From assembly GCA_947623455.1 (NCBI GenBank), contig OX392536.1, forward strand, positions 36,709,465 through 36,773,464: a stretch of 64,000 nt of DNA. The letters run 5' to 3'. The stretch comes from Mimachlamys varia (Eukaryota > Mollusca > Bivalvia > Pectinida > Pectinidae). A program made the translations under genes and the position numbers. This document shows, piece by piece, positions 11,728 through 23,679 of the stretch. Under the pieces are notes generated by a model, which searched no databases, had not been told where the DNA came from, and was given only the letters and a program-made list of their open reading frames with translations. The number at the start of each line of letters is the position of its first letter. Within the stretch, counting starts at the first letter, position 1.

Positions 11728-14700
11728 ATGGCAGATCTCCTTCAACATCAGGAAACCAATGCATTAGATCCGGTATTTATTTCATTACTTGCTGATTTTG
11801 TCGTATAGTTCTTTTCCTTTTCATTTTTTAAAGTGGGAATCAAGGGACAAAGTTTTGAGGGGTTGGCCAGAAAATTGCACTATAACTAGACGGGGTCGAT
11901 TGTTTGCGGCCAGTCAGTATATCATAAAGCTGTTGTTAACCATGTTGACATTTTGATGACATATTTAATCGATGCATTGAGCCTGCAAAAGTAAGAGATC
12001 AGAACATGTTAATGTTAACCTTTACACTTTATTTGCATCAATTGTATTTCATATTTTGTATCCTTATACAATATGAAAGTGGACGTGTTTGAATATGCTC
12101 ATTAGTTCGCTTGTCGTTATTGAGAATGATGACTCGGTTCTCATTCAAGGACTTGATGTGTACTTCGATGAGACCAACATTTACATGGTCTGTGTCTTAG
12201 ATGAAGCAGAAGACGCTTACTCTTCCGGAGCACATTATCTTATTCTCTTAAACTTTTACGCGGATCTCCATGTAAATTTTTCATTTGTTCACATTTTGCC
12301 CCTAGTTAAATAAATTTTTAGGGTGGTCGGGTGGTGCAGTGGATAGCGCACTTTCCTTTCACCAAGGCGGCCGGGGTTCGACTCCCCGACTGAACGTGAA
12401 AAGGTATGGGGTCACCTGCCCGACCACGTGGGTTTTCTCCGGGTACTCCGGTTTCCTCCCACATTAAGACCCTTCGCGCGCTAACATCCGGGGCAACAAG
12501 ATTGATTAATATAAGTTGGATAACTCGTTTCATAATTGTTCTAAAATAAATAAAGTTTATTTTAAATCGATTTCGAGTTCGGATTACGGTTTTGTTGACG
12601 CTTTGGTATTTTCTGATATTTTATGTTAATTCCTTGATGATTGTACAGCTAAATTAATTTGAATGTGATACTTATTGGTATAAAGCATGTAACGCTAATA
12701 ATTAATTCAAAAGACTAGTTTTTCCGTAAAACTCTTAATAAAATCCATATCTTTACCAAAGTGAAACGTTTTTTCGTGTTTTCTTAGTATCACATTTTTT
12801 TTGCTTTACTCATTATTTTTGTTGCAGTATGAAGTAAGGAGTTTGATTACAAACATATTCCAGAGCAGAGAACAGGCATCCAGAGAAGGGCTAATTGATA
12901 GTTTACAAGATGCATTGGAAGACATCATATTACAGGAATCAGACGAATTTGAAAATGCCAAACAGATTCTAGAAAAAGACAATAACAAAGTTGATGATTT
13001 GAAGAATTTCGATTTGTGTGCATGTGAAAGTACTGTTAATCCTTCACTTGATGAAACTGCAGATAATATCCTGACAGCTAGCAGGATGAGGAATGGTCCA
13101 CAAGGAGAACAGGTCAACATTGAAATAGGTGGAGAGAGTTGTTTTCAGCAAGAAGAAAGTAATTTAACTGTGTCAGATGTTATACTTTCCATAAACAATT
13201 CTGCCAGTAGAAATGTATTTCAGAATTCAGAAAGTGGTACTGACGAAACTGCAACTTTAGATCAACATACTCACGTGAGAGTTTATTCTGGTAAGTCTGA
13301 GGATCATATCATAGAGAAAACATTAAGTCATTCTGACAGTAAAGACTTGGACCCAACATCTGAACGTTACAGAACAGCAGAATCAGATGTTAGTGACACT
13401 GAATTGAACAACATTAGAAAGAACATCAACTATTCTGCCAATGGACAAGATAACATCTCTAAACCAGATGACGAGAAACAGACGAATAACAGCAAGCCGG
13501 AAACTGCTGGAGTCAACTGTTCAGACGCACCTAGGCATGATAATGATGACACTGCAGTGGAGTCCAAACCACTTGTCACTGACGAGCAAGGTAATGAGAA
13601 GGATGGACACAGTACAACAGAAGAAAATTCTGGAGAGAAGTTAAATACACTAGAAATGAAAACTGAAGAGGAAGGTAATGGGAAGGATAGACACGGTACA
13701 ACAGAAGAAAATTCTAGAGAGAAGTTGAAGGCACGAGAAATAGATCAGTCACAGGTTGACGGAAACAGCTGCAGTCAAACTTTTTCCGGGAACCCAAGGA
13801 AAGAGAAGGATAAAGAAGTGGATGAAGTTGAAAAAGCCATTTCAATTACAGATCCCAAAACTGAACAAAAATCAAATGATCGAGAGATTGAAAATCCGCA
13901 ACATAAACAGACACATGATTCAGACCCAAACACAGAAAGTTCTGCCCATGAAGCAAATGAGAGGATTGATTTCGCTGAAGATTCTTCAAGTACAAGTGAG
14001 GTAAGATATTGACGAATGGCATGAAAGGTACCCTTTAATATCTTTTAGTATTTAAATAATGTAATTTTAATCCCCAAGTTATTACATCCCTTTGTGATGA
14101 GGATGTGGATGGGAAGAATCCAATTCATCAATACATTTAAGTATATCCAGTATACATTTCGGTCGGTAGCAGTTGTAACTAATTTATCCCTGAAGTTTCA
14201 TAATGAACTATTCAAACACTTGAACTAGAAGACGCCCGTTGAAATATGTCTTCAGGAGTGAATGAGTTTTCTTTAGCTTTATTTATTGCATTAATTCATT
14301 GTAATGACTAATGTATAAATAACCTAGCTAAATAGAATTCAGATAATTGTGTTTAAAAAGAAACTTGATTTGTTTATTTTAAATAGAAAAAAGATATTTA
14401 CACCAAATTAGCTTCTTATATTATAAGTGTAATTACAAATAAATGCATCCATTGTTTTCCATGTATTGATTGCAACCATTTATAAGCTAGGTTCTGTAAC
14501 CGCTCATCTATCACTTCACATTGGCATTTATGATTAATTTTATTAATCAGGAGTCTGTGGAAAAGCTGTCACTGAAAGATTTGGCTTTTGGGAATGAAGG
14601 ATACAAACATTTTAAATTATATGCAGAGGTAATTATGATTTATTTTTCTTTTACATTTGGCTTTAATCAAATTTCAGTTTTATCTCAGTGAAACCTTGCT

Positions 14701-17700
14701 TCATATTTCCGCTGCAATTTAGTCCATGAGGAGATTATTTTTTTTTGTATGAATTTTTTAAATTGCAATATTCTACCTTTTGGCATATCATTAGTTGAAA
14801 TTTTAATAGAGAGAAATTTTGTAAAAATATACAGGTATAAACTCACCTGTAAGAATTTAAGTAGAAAGTAGTACATTGTATATTGCCTAATTATTGCCTA
14901 ATGTATTACGGTATCGCATTGTTATCTTCTTTCTAGATTGATAAGAATATTCGGATTGACGAACTAGAGGAGGCCAGGGGATCTTTAAAGATGAACTATG
15001 ACTGGAGGATTCAACAAATCGATGAAATAATTGATGTGGCAAAAGGTATAATAATATTGAATTTAGACAGACAATAAATATATAATGCATGTAAATGTAA
15101 TATTTATACATACTCTGACATGTAGATATCAATCTTCTATAATTACTTGTGACCAGATCTGGTCTTGTGTATTGTAACTAATATTATATAATTTTGCACT
15201 AATTTTTATTTTGTTGTTGTTATTTTTGGATCACAAGACCATAGGCCTTGGTGACCTATCCACTAGAAAACCTGCATTGTCAGGCAGGTGACCCTATAGC
15301 TTTTCATGTCTGATCAGGGGATTTACATCACCTGATAGCCTAATTCGAAAACAATACTGACATATAGACAGAAATTGTTCACTATAATGTGGGGACCTAT
15401 TATTTTTAGGTGTTGTGGTGGAAGTGTAACAAACAAACAGAGTTTGTACGATTTTTGTTTTAGCATACTACAAGAACCCAAAGAACAGCAAGGCTGTGTC
15501 TGAGTGGCATAAGCTGAAGAAAACTGTATCTGTCGACAAGAGAAGTGCAGTCAAGAGCAATACAGACATCAAGTTTCATTTGGCCTCTCTTCACGAGCAC
15601 AGAACAATCTTCACATACATCCTCGTTGCAGTCAGTAAATTATCCTTAATTACACATTAAGGAAAATGTACATGTAAACGTAATAATATCAAACTTAAAA
15701 TGTATATGTATACGTAATCAATGTACATGTATACGTTATCATATCTCACTTAAAATGTACATGTAATCATATTCAAATCTAACTTGAAATGTACATGTAT
15801 GCGTAATCATATCTAACTTAAAATGTACATGTAAACATAATCATATCTAACTTAAAATTTACATGTAAACGTAATCAAATCTAACTGAAAATGTACATGT
15901 AAACGTAATCAAATCTAACTGCAAATGTACATGTAAGCGTAATCATATATCTAACTGAAAATGTACATGTATGCTTAATCATATCTAACTCTAACTTAAA
16001 ATGTACGTGTGAAGGAAATCAACACAAGCAGTTTAGCAAGCTTAGGCAAGGATACATTGCTCACCTTGATGACGCTTTTAGTATCTACAATGCATTCTTT
16101 TTAATATCGTTTGTGGAATTTGAAAGAAATGTTATATGATTATATAAAAATGACGTTTCACACACATATGCTGCACCTTTTAAATTTAGTAATCGATACA
16201 GTATGCTGAAAAATCAATTAAAACTGCATTATACAGCTGTTTCGTCCTACTAGGACTCTTCAGTGATCCTAGGGGCCACAAGGTGGGAATCCAAAATGTC
16301 TAAACTAATGTAGAAGCAGAAAGGTCAGGTGCATGAAACCCCTTTAATTTATCAATTTAGAAGGAAAATTAAACTAGTTTTGTATAATTTCAAATCGTGT
16401 ACTACGAAAATGTGTATAGTATGTACCGTGCCACTACTCAAATGAGATTCACCGTGGCTATGGAGGCTCCAGAAAATATCCACGGGGACTAAAAAGTCCA
16501 CCATCAGAGTTTGCTACCCCCTATATATCCATATGACAATATAAGGTCACAATATATGCTCATAAACATCGCCTAACCAAGCATTGGTCCGTTTATATCA
16601 TTATATATGGTAATTGGGATACTTATAACAGCCAAAAGACTGTGAAAGCTATTGTTTGGTTTGGTTTTCCTGTGTTTTATGCCCTGATAACAGCCAACGG
16701 TCATTTGAGGACGTGCCAGGTTTCAGTTGTGGAAGACTGTTTATGTGGTCCACAATTCGCGACCTAGAGGTTGAGGGGTAGTGGTAGCGGAATGAGTCAG
16801 TGTCTGTCTTAATACATTACCAATGCCAATATACATATTATTTTTATCTGTTCATTAGCCATTTATAAAGTAAATGGAACAAGGAATGCCTTTTAATTCA
16901 TTAAAAGTTTAATTTCAATTAGTTCAGTTTAATTCATTTTTTTTCGGCATACTGTATCAATTACTAAATTTGAAAGGTGCAGCATATGTGTGTGTTAAGT
17001 TATCTTTGATATGTTGCTTTTCTTTTGTCTCGCACAGATGCAGCTGGTTTCGGTAATTGTGACATGTATACTTGGGAAGCTGGCCTATATAGGGTTGGAG
17101 CCTAAGTTGGAGCTAATGACGGGAGTAAAGACCTTTATGGGCACAGAGATGGTCCACAAGTGGCTCCGTCCAAATGTTTGGATAGGACCTTCAGAACGAT
17201 ACCTCATCAGTAAGACATTACACTATTCTTTATCACCTTCCAATTCTCTGAAAGACTTGAACAGCCCGGTAAAGTCTCAAAATGATACTACTGTCCCCCG
17301 TATTATTAGCTCACCTGGCCCGAAGGGCCAAGTGAGCTTATGTGATGGTGCAGCGTCCGTCGTCCGTCCGTCAGTCCGTCCGTCCGTCCGTCAACTTTTT
17401 CCTTTAAACGACTTCTTCTAAAATACTGAAAGGCCCAGTGACATGAAATTTGGCTGGTAGATTTCTTGGAAGGAGCCGAACAAAGTTTGCGAAAAAAAAT
17501 CACTTTGACCTAATTTCAAGGTCACAGGGGTCAAAAACGTCGAAACCTTCAAAAAACTTCTTCTAAAATACCGTCAGGCATAGAGACTTCATATTTGACC
17601 AGTAGCTTCCTTAGATGAAGCCAAATAAAGTTTGCGAAAAAAAATGACCTTGACCAATATTCAAGGTCACAGTGAGGTTAAATATATTTTAACCTTTAAA

Positions 17701-20700
17701 CGACTTCTTCTGAAATACCAAAAGCCCTAGAACCATGATATTTAGCTGAAATGTTCCTTGGATGAAGCCCTACAAAGTTTGCGAAAAGAAATAACCTTGT
17801 CTTATATTCAAGGTCACAGGGGTCAAATCTGTTAAAACCTTTAAACAACTTCTTCTGAAATACCAAAAGCCCTAGAACCATGATATTTGACTGAAATGAT
17901 TCTTGGATGAAGCCTGACAAAGATTGCGAAAAGAAATGACCTTGACTTATATTCAAGGTCACAGGAGTCAAATCTGTTGAAACCTTCAAACGACTTCCTT
18001 TGAAATACGAAAAGCCCTGGAAGCATGATATTTGGCTGAAATGTTTCTTGGATGAAGCTCGACAAAGTTTGCGAAAAGAAATGACCTTGACCTATATTCA
18101 AGGTCACAGGGGTCAAATCTGTTAAAACCTTTAAACGACTTCTTCTGAAATACCAAAAACCCTAGAAGCATGACATTTGGCTGAAATGTTTCTTTGATGA
18201 AGCCCGACAAAGTTTGCGAAAAGAAATGACCTTGACTTATATTCAAGGTCACAGAGGTCAAATCTGTTAAAACCTTTAAACGACTTCTTCTGAAATACCA
18301 AAAGCCCTGGAAGCATGATATTTGGCTGACAGGTTCCTTGGATGAAGCCCGACAAATTCTGCGAAAAGAAATAACCTTGACCTACATGTATATTCAAGGT
18401 CACAGGGGTCAAATCTGTTAAAACCTTTAAACGACTTCTTCTGAAATACCAAAAGCCCTAAAAGCATGACATTTGGCTGAAATGTTTCTTGGATAAAGCC
18501 CGACAAAGATTGCGAAAAGAAATGACCTTGTCTTATATTCAAGGTCACAGGGGTCAAATCTGTTAAAACCTTCGAACAACTTCTGAAATACCAAAAGCCC
18601 TGGAAGCATGATATTTGGCTGAAAGGTTCCTTGGATGAAGCCCTACAAAGTTTGCGAAAAGAAATGACCTTGACCTATATTCAAGGTCACAGGGGTCAAA
18701 TCTGTTAAAACCTTTAAACGACTTCTTCTGAAATACCAAAAGCCCTAGAACCATGATATTTGGCTGAAAGGTTCCTTGGATGAAGCCTGACAAAGTCTAC
18801 GAAAAGAAATGACCTTGACTTATATTCAATGTCACAGGGGTCAAATCTGTTAAAACATTCAAACGACTTCTTCTGAAGTACCAAAAGCCCTAGAAGCATG
18901 ACATTTGGCTGAAAGTGGTTTCTTGGATGAAGCCTGACAAAGTTTGCGAAAAGAAATGACCTTGATCTTTATTTGCCTAGAGACATGATATTTGGCTGGT
19001 AGCGTCCTGGGATGAAGCCAAACAAAATTTGAAAATGAAAATGATGTTGTCTTAAAAGGTCACAGAGGTAAAATATGTTTAAATCTTAAGATGTTATTCT
19101 AAATGTCTTACATTAAAAGATTTTAAGGGACTTTAGGGTTACACTAGAATATAAGGCAGAGATTGATACCAGGTGAGCGATGCAGGCCCATTGGGCCTCT
19201 TGTTAAATCTCTGGTCAGAATAACACTTAAAAAAAATAAATGGTTAGTTTGGTCTTAGTTTAGGCTTCATTTCTTTTATTATCCTATTGAGAGCTAAGGC
19301 AATCTGAGGTGGTGCCTACCTTTGTGTTTTGTAGGAGTGCAAGTTTGTGTGTTGTTGAGTAGTGAATATTACTGCGTTGCCACCTTGTAATAACGCAGAT
19401 CTGGTAACATCATATTGCTGTCTCACTGAATTACTATATGTGTCAGCACCTAGCACATCATTGCACTCTATCAAATTATACTAATAACGGGTAAGTCAAT
19501 CATTTCTTTCATTTGGTAAATGATAAGCAGGGAATGACAAAAATATCGAAAATATGTTTAAGGACTTTTGCATGTCTCGGCCTCGGGATAGTTTACATGA
19601 AATTGCCTTCCTCATCTAGACAAACGCTCAACAATAAGGTGGAAATTAGGTATTGCAAGGCGCTAGGAATTATGAGGGAAGAAAGTTATTCCCAAATTCT
19701 GCAATGTAAGAGTAAAAGGTTGGTAATGCAGTGGTGTAAAATACGCGATATACACAGCAGATATTGAATTGATAGGGATCAGAATCATAATATGAAAGTT
19801 TATGCTATTTTTGTGTTAAAAAAAATATCCGGACTTCTAGCTTTATTGTTGAGTATTCGTCACGGCGTGGAAGGCAATATATATCATGTATACTGTCAAA
19901 AATAAATTAGCTAGCTATATATGGGCAAGTTATTTATAAACATATGTATAAATAGGAATCGGAGCTCTGTATGCCCCATGCATGAGAGAAGACTTCGGAA
20001 TCCAGATAGACTACAGTAAAGAGGGCTACAGTAAAACCAGTACACTTGGCTGTTGTGAGGTTGCAAGCAGAAATGTAGCAGGGACAACAACTCTAGCAGA
20101 GTGTGTCAATAACACTAATGGTAAATAAAGTATATATACGTGTAGTTCATCTAACATGTATTTTAAATTTGACTGAATGCTTTCAAGGTCATAGGGATAA
20201 CCTTATTTATTAAAGCATTTCAAAACTTGACTTGAATAACCAAGAAATCTTAGGATAATTAGGTATAATTGGCCATCACCTAATTGCGAAAAGTGTTATT
20301 AGAGTAAATGACCATGGCTTATTATCAAAACCAATGTTTCATCTCTTGCTCTTAAAGCAAAACTAATGTATCCTCAATCATTGGGAATCGTCTTTTAGGA
20401 ATGGAAGTATTGTCAACTTCCGATCTATATATATGTAGTGGTGATGTTGGTAGTTTAGGTCAGATATGATTACTTTTTAATATTGACTATTTATGCTTGG
20501 TTAAAGTGGTTTAAAATGAATAGCACCATTTATATATTAAGGTACCCCTGAAAACAAATACGCAGATGCATGTATTATAGGTGCATGATGAATGACACAT
20601 AAACAGTGCTTCCATGTACCAACTTTCAACCTAACATACGTTTGTTTGTTGAATATTCCTAATAAAATGGCTGAGAGCTGGAACTATTGGCTTTTTTATA

Positions 20701-22976
20701 TCTTGCAAATGAATATTATCTTTCTTGCCTAATCAAGTCAATTATGTTTATGCAGTGACTAGTGTCTCATTAGGTCAGGTACATGGTATTGCTTCAGTAT
20801 GACTTTTGTTCTAGGAGTTGGAGTATGGAGAGAAGGTGTTTTTTGTAGTGAGCGACCATCAGGACAGAACTCTGTCGGCCATGTGTTGAAGCCTTGTTGT
20901 ACAGATCTCCGAGGACAGTGCCAGCTGTTGTCACACGAACACTGCCAGTTTCTGGAGGGCAGCTTTCATGTCAATGGACCGGAACACTGTAGCCAGGTAT
21001 AAAAATATCACATCCTAATATATTGAGTAAAAAGAAGTTTATCCCTATTTATTTCAATTGCAAGGCATATATTGTTCATAAACATAAGTTTAGCTACCTC
21101 TACCTAACCTTAAATTGGCGTTTTCATTGATGCTTTATTTAACAAAGTCTGACATGATTAACCTACTTGACTGTATTTCTGACATACCTTTTTTGTATTA
21201 TTAAGGTAAATTGTTTGAGTTCGGTCTGTGGGATGGGAGGTTTGGAGTCGGACCCTATACAACCATGGCTCCCTAGGAACCCTATCCAGTGGTGGAGACT
21301 GCCCCTGTCCTTAGTCTATCACCATGGAGTAATCCATGCCGTCCTTGTCAGCCTTGCCCAGCTGCTACTATTTAGGAAGATAGAGAGAACCCTTGGCTGG
21401 CTTCGACTCACCATTATCTATCTAATGACAGGATTAGGTGGCCTACTGGTAAGTGTTTTAGTTATTTTGTTGTGGTGATATACGGGGGAATTGTTCAAAA
21501 TCTCTATTCTAGCATTACAATAATGACAAGCATCTTTATTTGGAGTTTATTTACTACAAAACGTACTCAACTTAGCAAGATTGCTTTTCCGATGGCGGCG
21601 GCTACGACTTTGACTTCGATGTCGTCAAGATTTACTTATTTCTTGAAATAGTTTAGTGCTATACTCCTCAAACTTGCACTTTACCTACTCTAGCTACATA
21701 GAACCTGAATGCAATCTTTATTATGATATCATTGCCTAGTTGTTTTGGTGGAGGGACTTTGTCAGCTCCCTCATCAATGTTGAAGTTTCACGTAAAACTC
21801 TTTATTTTCTGCTGCTTATTCAGTTTATATTGACACAAGGGTGCTGTTGTGATGTAGGAAGGTTCTTATCCTATCTGTTTAAGAATTTATACAGTCAAAG
21901 TATTTTTTTGTAATTTAAACAAGATTCTGGAGTTAACTTTCTTCATCCAATATAGCCATTGTCTGGCATTAAGATTTGAATTTAGTTCTGGTTAAAGGCT
22001 TATAATAATGACACTTGGGTGCCGATATTTAGTAGGAAGGTTCCTAATAGTGTCCAGCATATATACTAAAACACAAATGATATAGAGTTGTGTAGTGTTG
22101 TCATTTTTGCATTATTATGAATGGAGAGCCGTTATTTAAGTGATTAATTAATTTCACAATATATTTTATATATGCATGCATTTATAATGAAAGTGTTTGA
22201 GCAGGCGAGACATATCATTCCACGAAATTTTCCTTTTGTTGTTGAATTCTTGGAATATTACATAATTACGCAATTGTTTTTATGTGATTAATATCCCATT
22301 TTTCTGTTAACGCTAGGAATTATACACTAATGTCTTGAAGGGAGTCATTGGTCTTTATCTATCAATGAAAATTATGTTAAAGATTTGATAAACAACATTT
22401 ATATATATATTATAGCATACAAATGATAAAATGGAAGCATGCATGAGATAATATGAAATCCAGATTGATTGTTTTCAAAACTATAGAACGTATACATTAG
22501 TAAATTTTGTGTTGGAATTTCAGACTGCTACCATCTTTGATCCGTACATACCACATGTGGGTAGCACAGCCACAGTGTTCGGTATGGCAGGATTAATCAC
22601 AGCAGAACTGATACACTACTGGCGCATTGTCAAAAAACCTGCTTTGGAACTGACAAAGATATGTGGACTTTTAGCCGTCTTTCTGATATTTGGTACCCTT
22701 CCTTACATTGACAATTATAGCATTGTGTCTGGATTCCTCTTGGGTGTAATGTGCTCGGTGTTGTTTCTGCCTTTTTTGTCCTTCAGACAGCAACAGAAGC
22801 ACTGTCGCATCATCCTTCTGTGTTTTGGTGGACCCGTAATATTTTTGGTGTCCTTTGTCTTGTTTTATGTGTTTTATAAAGTACAAACCTTTGAAGAATG
22901 TTCCGGATGTAAATTGTTTAATTGTGTGCCATACACAGAAACTATGTGTGACCTCTCATTGTGGATGGAAGAATAA
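11728..22976 (+). CDS. RHBDF: Inactive rhomboid protein (iRhom / RHBDF-like)
   Basis: iRhoms are ER/Golgi multi-pass pseudoproteases that in animals bind ADAM17 and EGF-family ligands and control their trafficking. Ten coding exons: 11728-11772, 12828-14000, 14551-14628, 14937-15045, 15464-15630, 17038-17209, 19956-20120, 20815-20996, 21206-21448 and 22524-22976 (stop). Phases agree and give 928 residues (human iRhoms about 855). Residues 1-510: cytosolic, acidic and Ser/Asn/Glu-rich. TM1 about 515-538, crossing an exon junction. 540-715: Cys-rich luminal loop with VWIGPSERYLI, LGCCEVA and PCCTDLRGQCQLLSHEHCQF, matching recalled human FWVGPSSIDLI, SGCCVQN and [20 protein letters not shown]. 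Then the rhomboid core: WWRLPLSLVYHHGVIHAVLV, LGWLRLTIIYLMTGLGG, GSTATVFGMAG, LPYIDNYSIVSGFLLG. The active-site GxSG is GSTA and the TM6 His is Ile, so it cannot be a protease. A polyadenylation signal follows near 23060. Confidence 0.93.
12089..12625 (+). mobile_element. RT-element 3' fragment (family A) split by a SINE
   Basis: Non-coding 3' portion of the dispersed family here called A. Marker strings: TTCCGGAGCACAT (elsewhere TTCCGGAACACCTGG), TTGCCCCTAGTT, then after the SINE GATTTCGAGTTCGGATTACG and GTTGACGCTTTGGTATT. Other copies in the window read straight through the point where the SINE sits. It lies in the first intron of the iRhom gene. Confidence 0.7.
12323..12555 (+). mobile_element. 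tRNA-derived SINE with core domain
   Basis: A tRNA-like head with an A box (TGGTGCAGTGGATAGCG) and a B box (GGGTTCGACTCCC), followed by the core GTTTTCTCCGGGTACTCCGG, which resembles the shared central domain of metazoan SINEs (Meta-type by memory). The tail is GATTAATATAAGTTGGATAA ending in AATAAATAAAG. Inserted into a family A fragment. A truncated relative with the same B box and tail is at 38500-38597. Confidence 0.85.
15660..16014. repeat. 34-bp tandem repeat in iRhom intron
   Basis: About ten imperfect copies of a unit of about 34 bp (AAATGTACATGTAAACATAA then TCATATCTAACTT). Each includes the palindrome ATGTACAT. It starts 30 bp after the exon ending at 15630. Confidence 0.85.
16155..16520 (-). 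mobile_element. Retrozyme-like repeat (family B) with hammerhead core
   Basis: Minus-strand copy of family B. The junction at about 16225-16270 reads CTGAAGA, GTCC-TAGTA-GGAC, GAA, ACAGCTGT, A: an intact hammerhead core with stems II and III, while stem I has decayed (GATCA against TAATG). Family B sequence continues on both sides (AAATTTAGTAATCGATACAG on one, CCTTTAATTTATCAATTTAG on the other), so this is a junction of two monomers. It lies in the iRhom intron 15631-17037. Confidence 0.75.
16655..16800 (-). mobile_element. SINE fragment
   Basis: The minus strand reads CCTGGCACGTCCTCAAATGA followed by GTTGGCTGTTATCAGGGC and a CCAAACCAAA end. This matches the 3' half of the SINE at 60678-60896. 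The upstream part is only loosely similar. Old and truncated. Confidence 0.6.
16925..17010 (+). mobile_element. Family B fragment next to an iRhom splice acceptor
   Basis: Plus-strand piece matching the segment just after the hammerhead cleavage site in family B: GTTTAATTCATTTTTTTTCG, ACTGTATCAATTACTAAATT, GGTGCAGCATATGTGTGTG. It ends about 28 bp before the exon at 17038, so it may supply part of the branch-point region. Confidence 0.65.
17308..19206 (+). mobile_element. Tandem-core non-autonomous element (pearl/Helentron-like) in iRhom intron
   Basis: The left end is a strong hairpin, GCTCACCTGGCCC-GAA-GGGCCAAGTGAGC, followed by a (GTCC)n run at 17355-17392. The core is the 145-bp satellite listed separately. 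The right end is CAGGTGAGCGATGCA, then the hairpin GGCCCATTGGGCC and CTCTTGTT. This plan (terminal hairpins around a tandem core, no protein) is that of the bivalve pearl-type elements, which have been linked to Helentrons; that classification is from memory. Confidence 0.75.
17400..18975. repeat. 145-151 bp tandem satellite with nuclear-receptor-like motifs
   Basis: About eleven units; the best-conserved ones are 145 bp apart. Unit landmarks: GACTTCTTCTGAAATACCAA, ATATTTGGCTGAAATG, GACAAAGTTTGCGAAAAGAA, TGACCTTGACC and TCAAGGTCACAGGGGTCA. The minus strand is open across about one unit in each frame in turn, because 145 is not a multiple of three; these frames are not genes. Confidence 0.92.
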
Positions 22977-23054
22977 GAAAAGTATATCCTTAAAATTGTG
23001 TCTTACACATTAAGAACAAGTTTTAAAAAAACACTGATGATGTTGTGAAGTTTT

Positions 23055-23066
23055 GCATTTAATAAA
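23055..23066 (+). promoter_or_regulatory. Putative iRhom polyadenylation signal
   Basis: AATAAA lies about 85 bp after the iRhom stop codon, inside TTTAATAAATTTATG, followed by a T/G-rich stretch (GTTTTCAAAGTGTTTTC). It is the nearest plausible signal. Confidence 0.5.
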
Positions 23067-23679
23067 TTTATGTTAATCTATGCTCTGTTTTCAAAGTGTT
23101 TTCTATTATTTATATCAAACATAAAAAGCTACATTTATTATTCTGCGTAAATACTTGCATATGAAATCCAAATAAAAAGTAGTGCATGGTCAATTAAACA
23201 GCTTTATAATAATCTTACAAGCATTTCAGTTGCACGCCTTTTAATGATCTTTATTGAGTTGCGTCGAACTTCATTAAGAATTGCTATTCAAAATCAAACA
23301 TCATCATGAGAGCTTTCCTTTCGAAGAAAAGGTGGACGTCGGTACACTTATATTGTAGTGTGCTATTCTGTAACGTATGTTTTGAAGCACACACCAAAAG
23401 CTAAGAGAAAATGATATCATACCGCGGAAGATAGTTTTACGAATGACTGAGATGATATCTCCGTTAGACTGCCCGAATTCGTATGAAAACACAAATTGCT
23501 CAACTCTTGCTTGACTTCCTTTTTGTTCTCAATAGGAGCTGAATTCGTCGAGAAGCTTATCAGGACAGACAACAAAAAACTTGAATTGCACTTAAATATA
23601 TAGACGATATATTGTTATAAATAAGAAAAGTTTGCTGACCACGTGCACTTTAATGAATATTCCCTTCTGAACTTGAAAT

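Noticed and set aside
12323..12400. Possible functional tRNA gene
   Set aside because: It has A and B boxes but the arms do not form a full cloverleaf, and it is followed by the SINE core and tail; it is a SINE head.
15660..16014. Regularly spaced repeats that could suggest a CRISPR array
   Set aside because: Eukaryotic genome, repeats are contiguous without unique spacers, and no cas genes occur; it is a simple satellite.
17696..18899. Series of minus-strand frames of 60-97 codons with similar protein sequence
   Set aside because: They repeat every 145 bp with the tandem satellite and change frame from unit to unit, so they cannot be one protein.
19513..19767. 84-codon plus-strand frame between iRhom exons
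   Set aside because: No similarity to iRhom and no splice sites that keep the phase between the exons ending at 17209 and starting at 19956.
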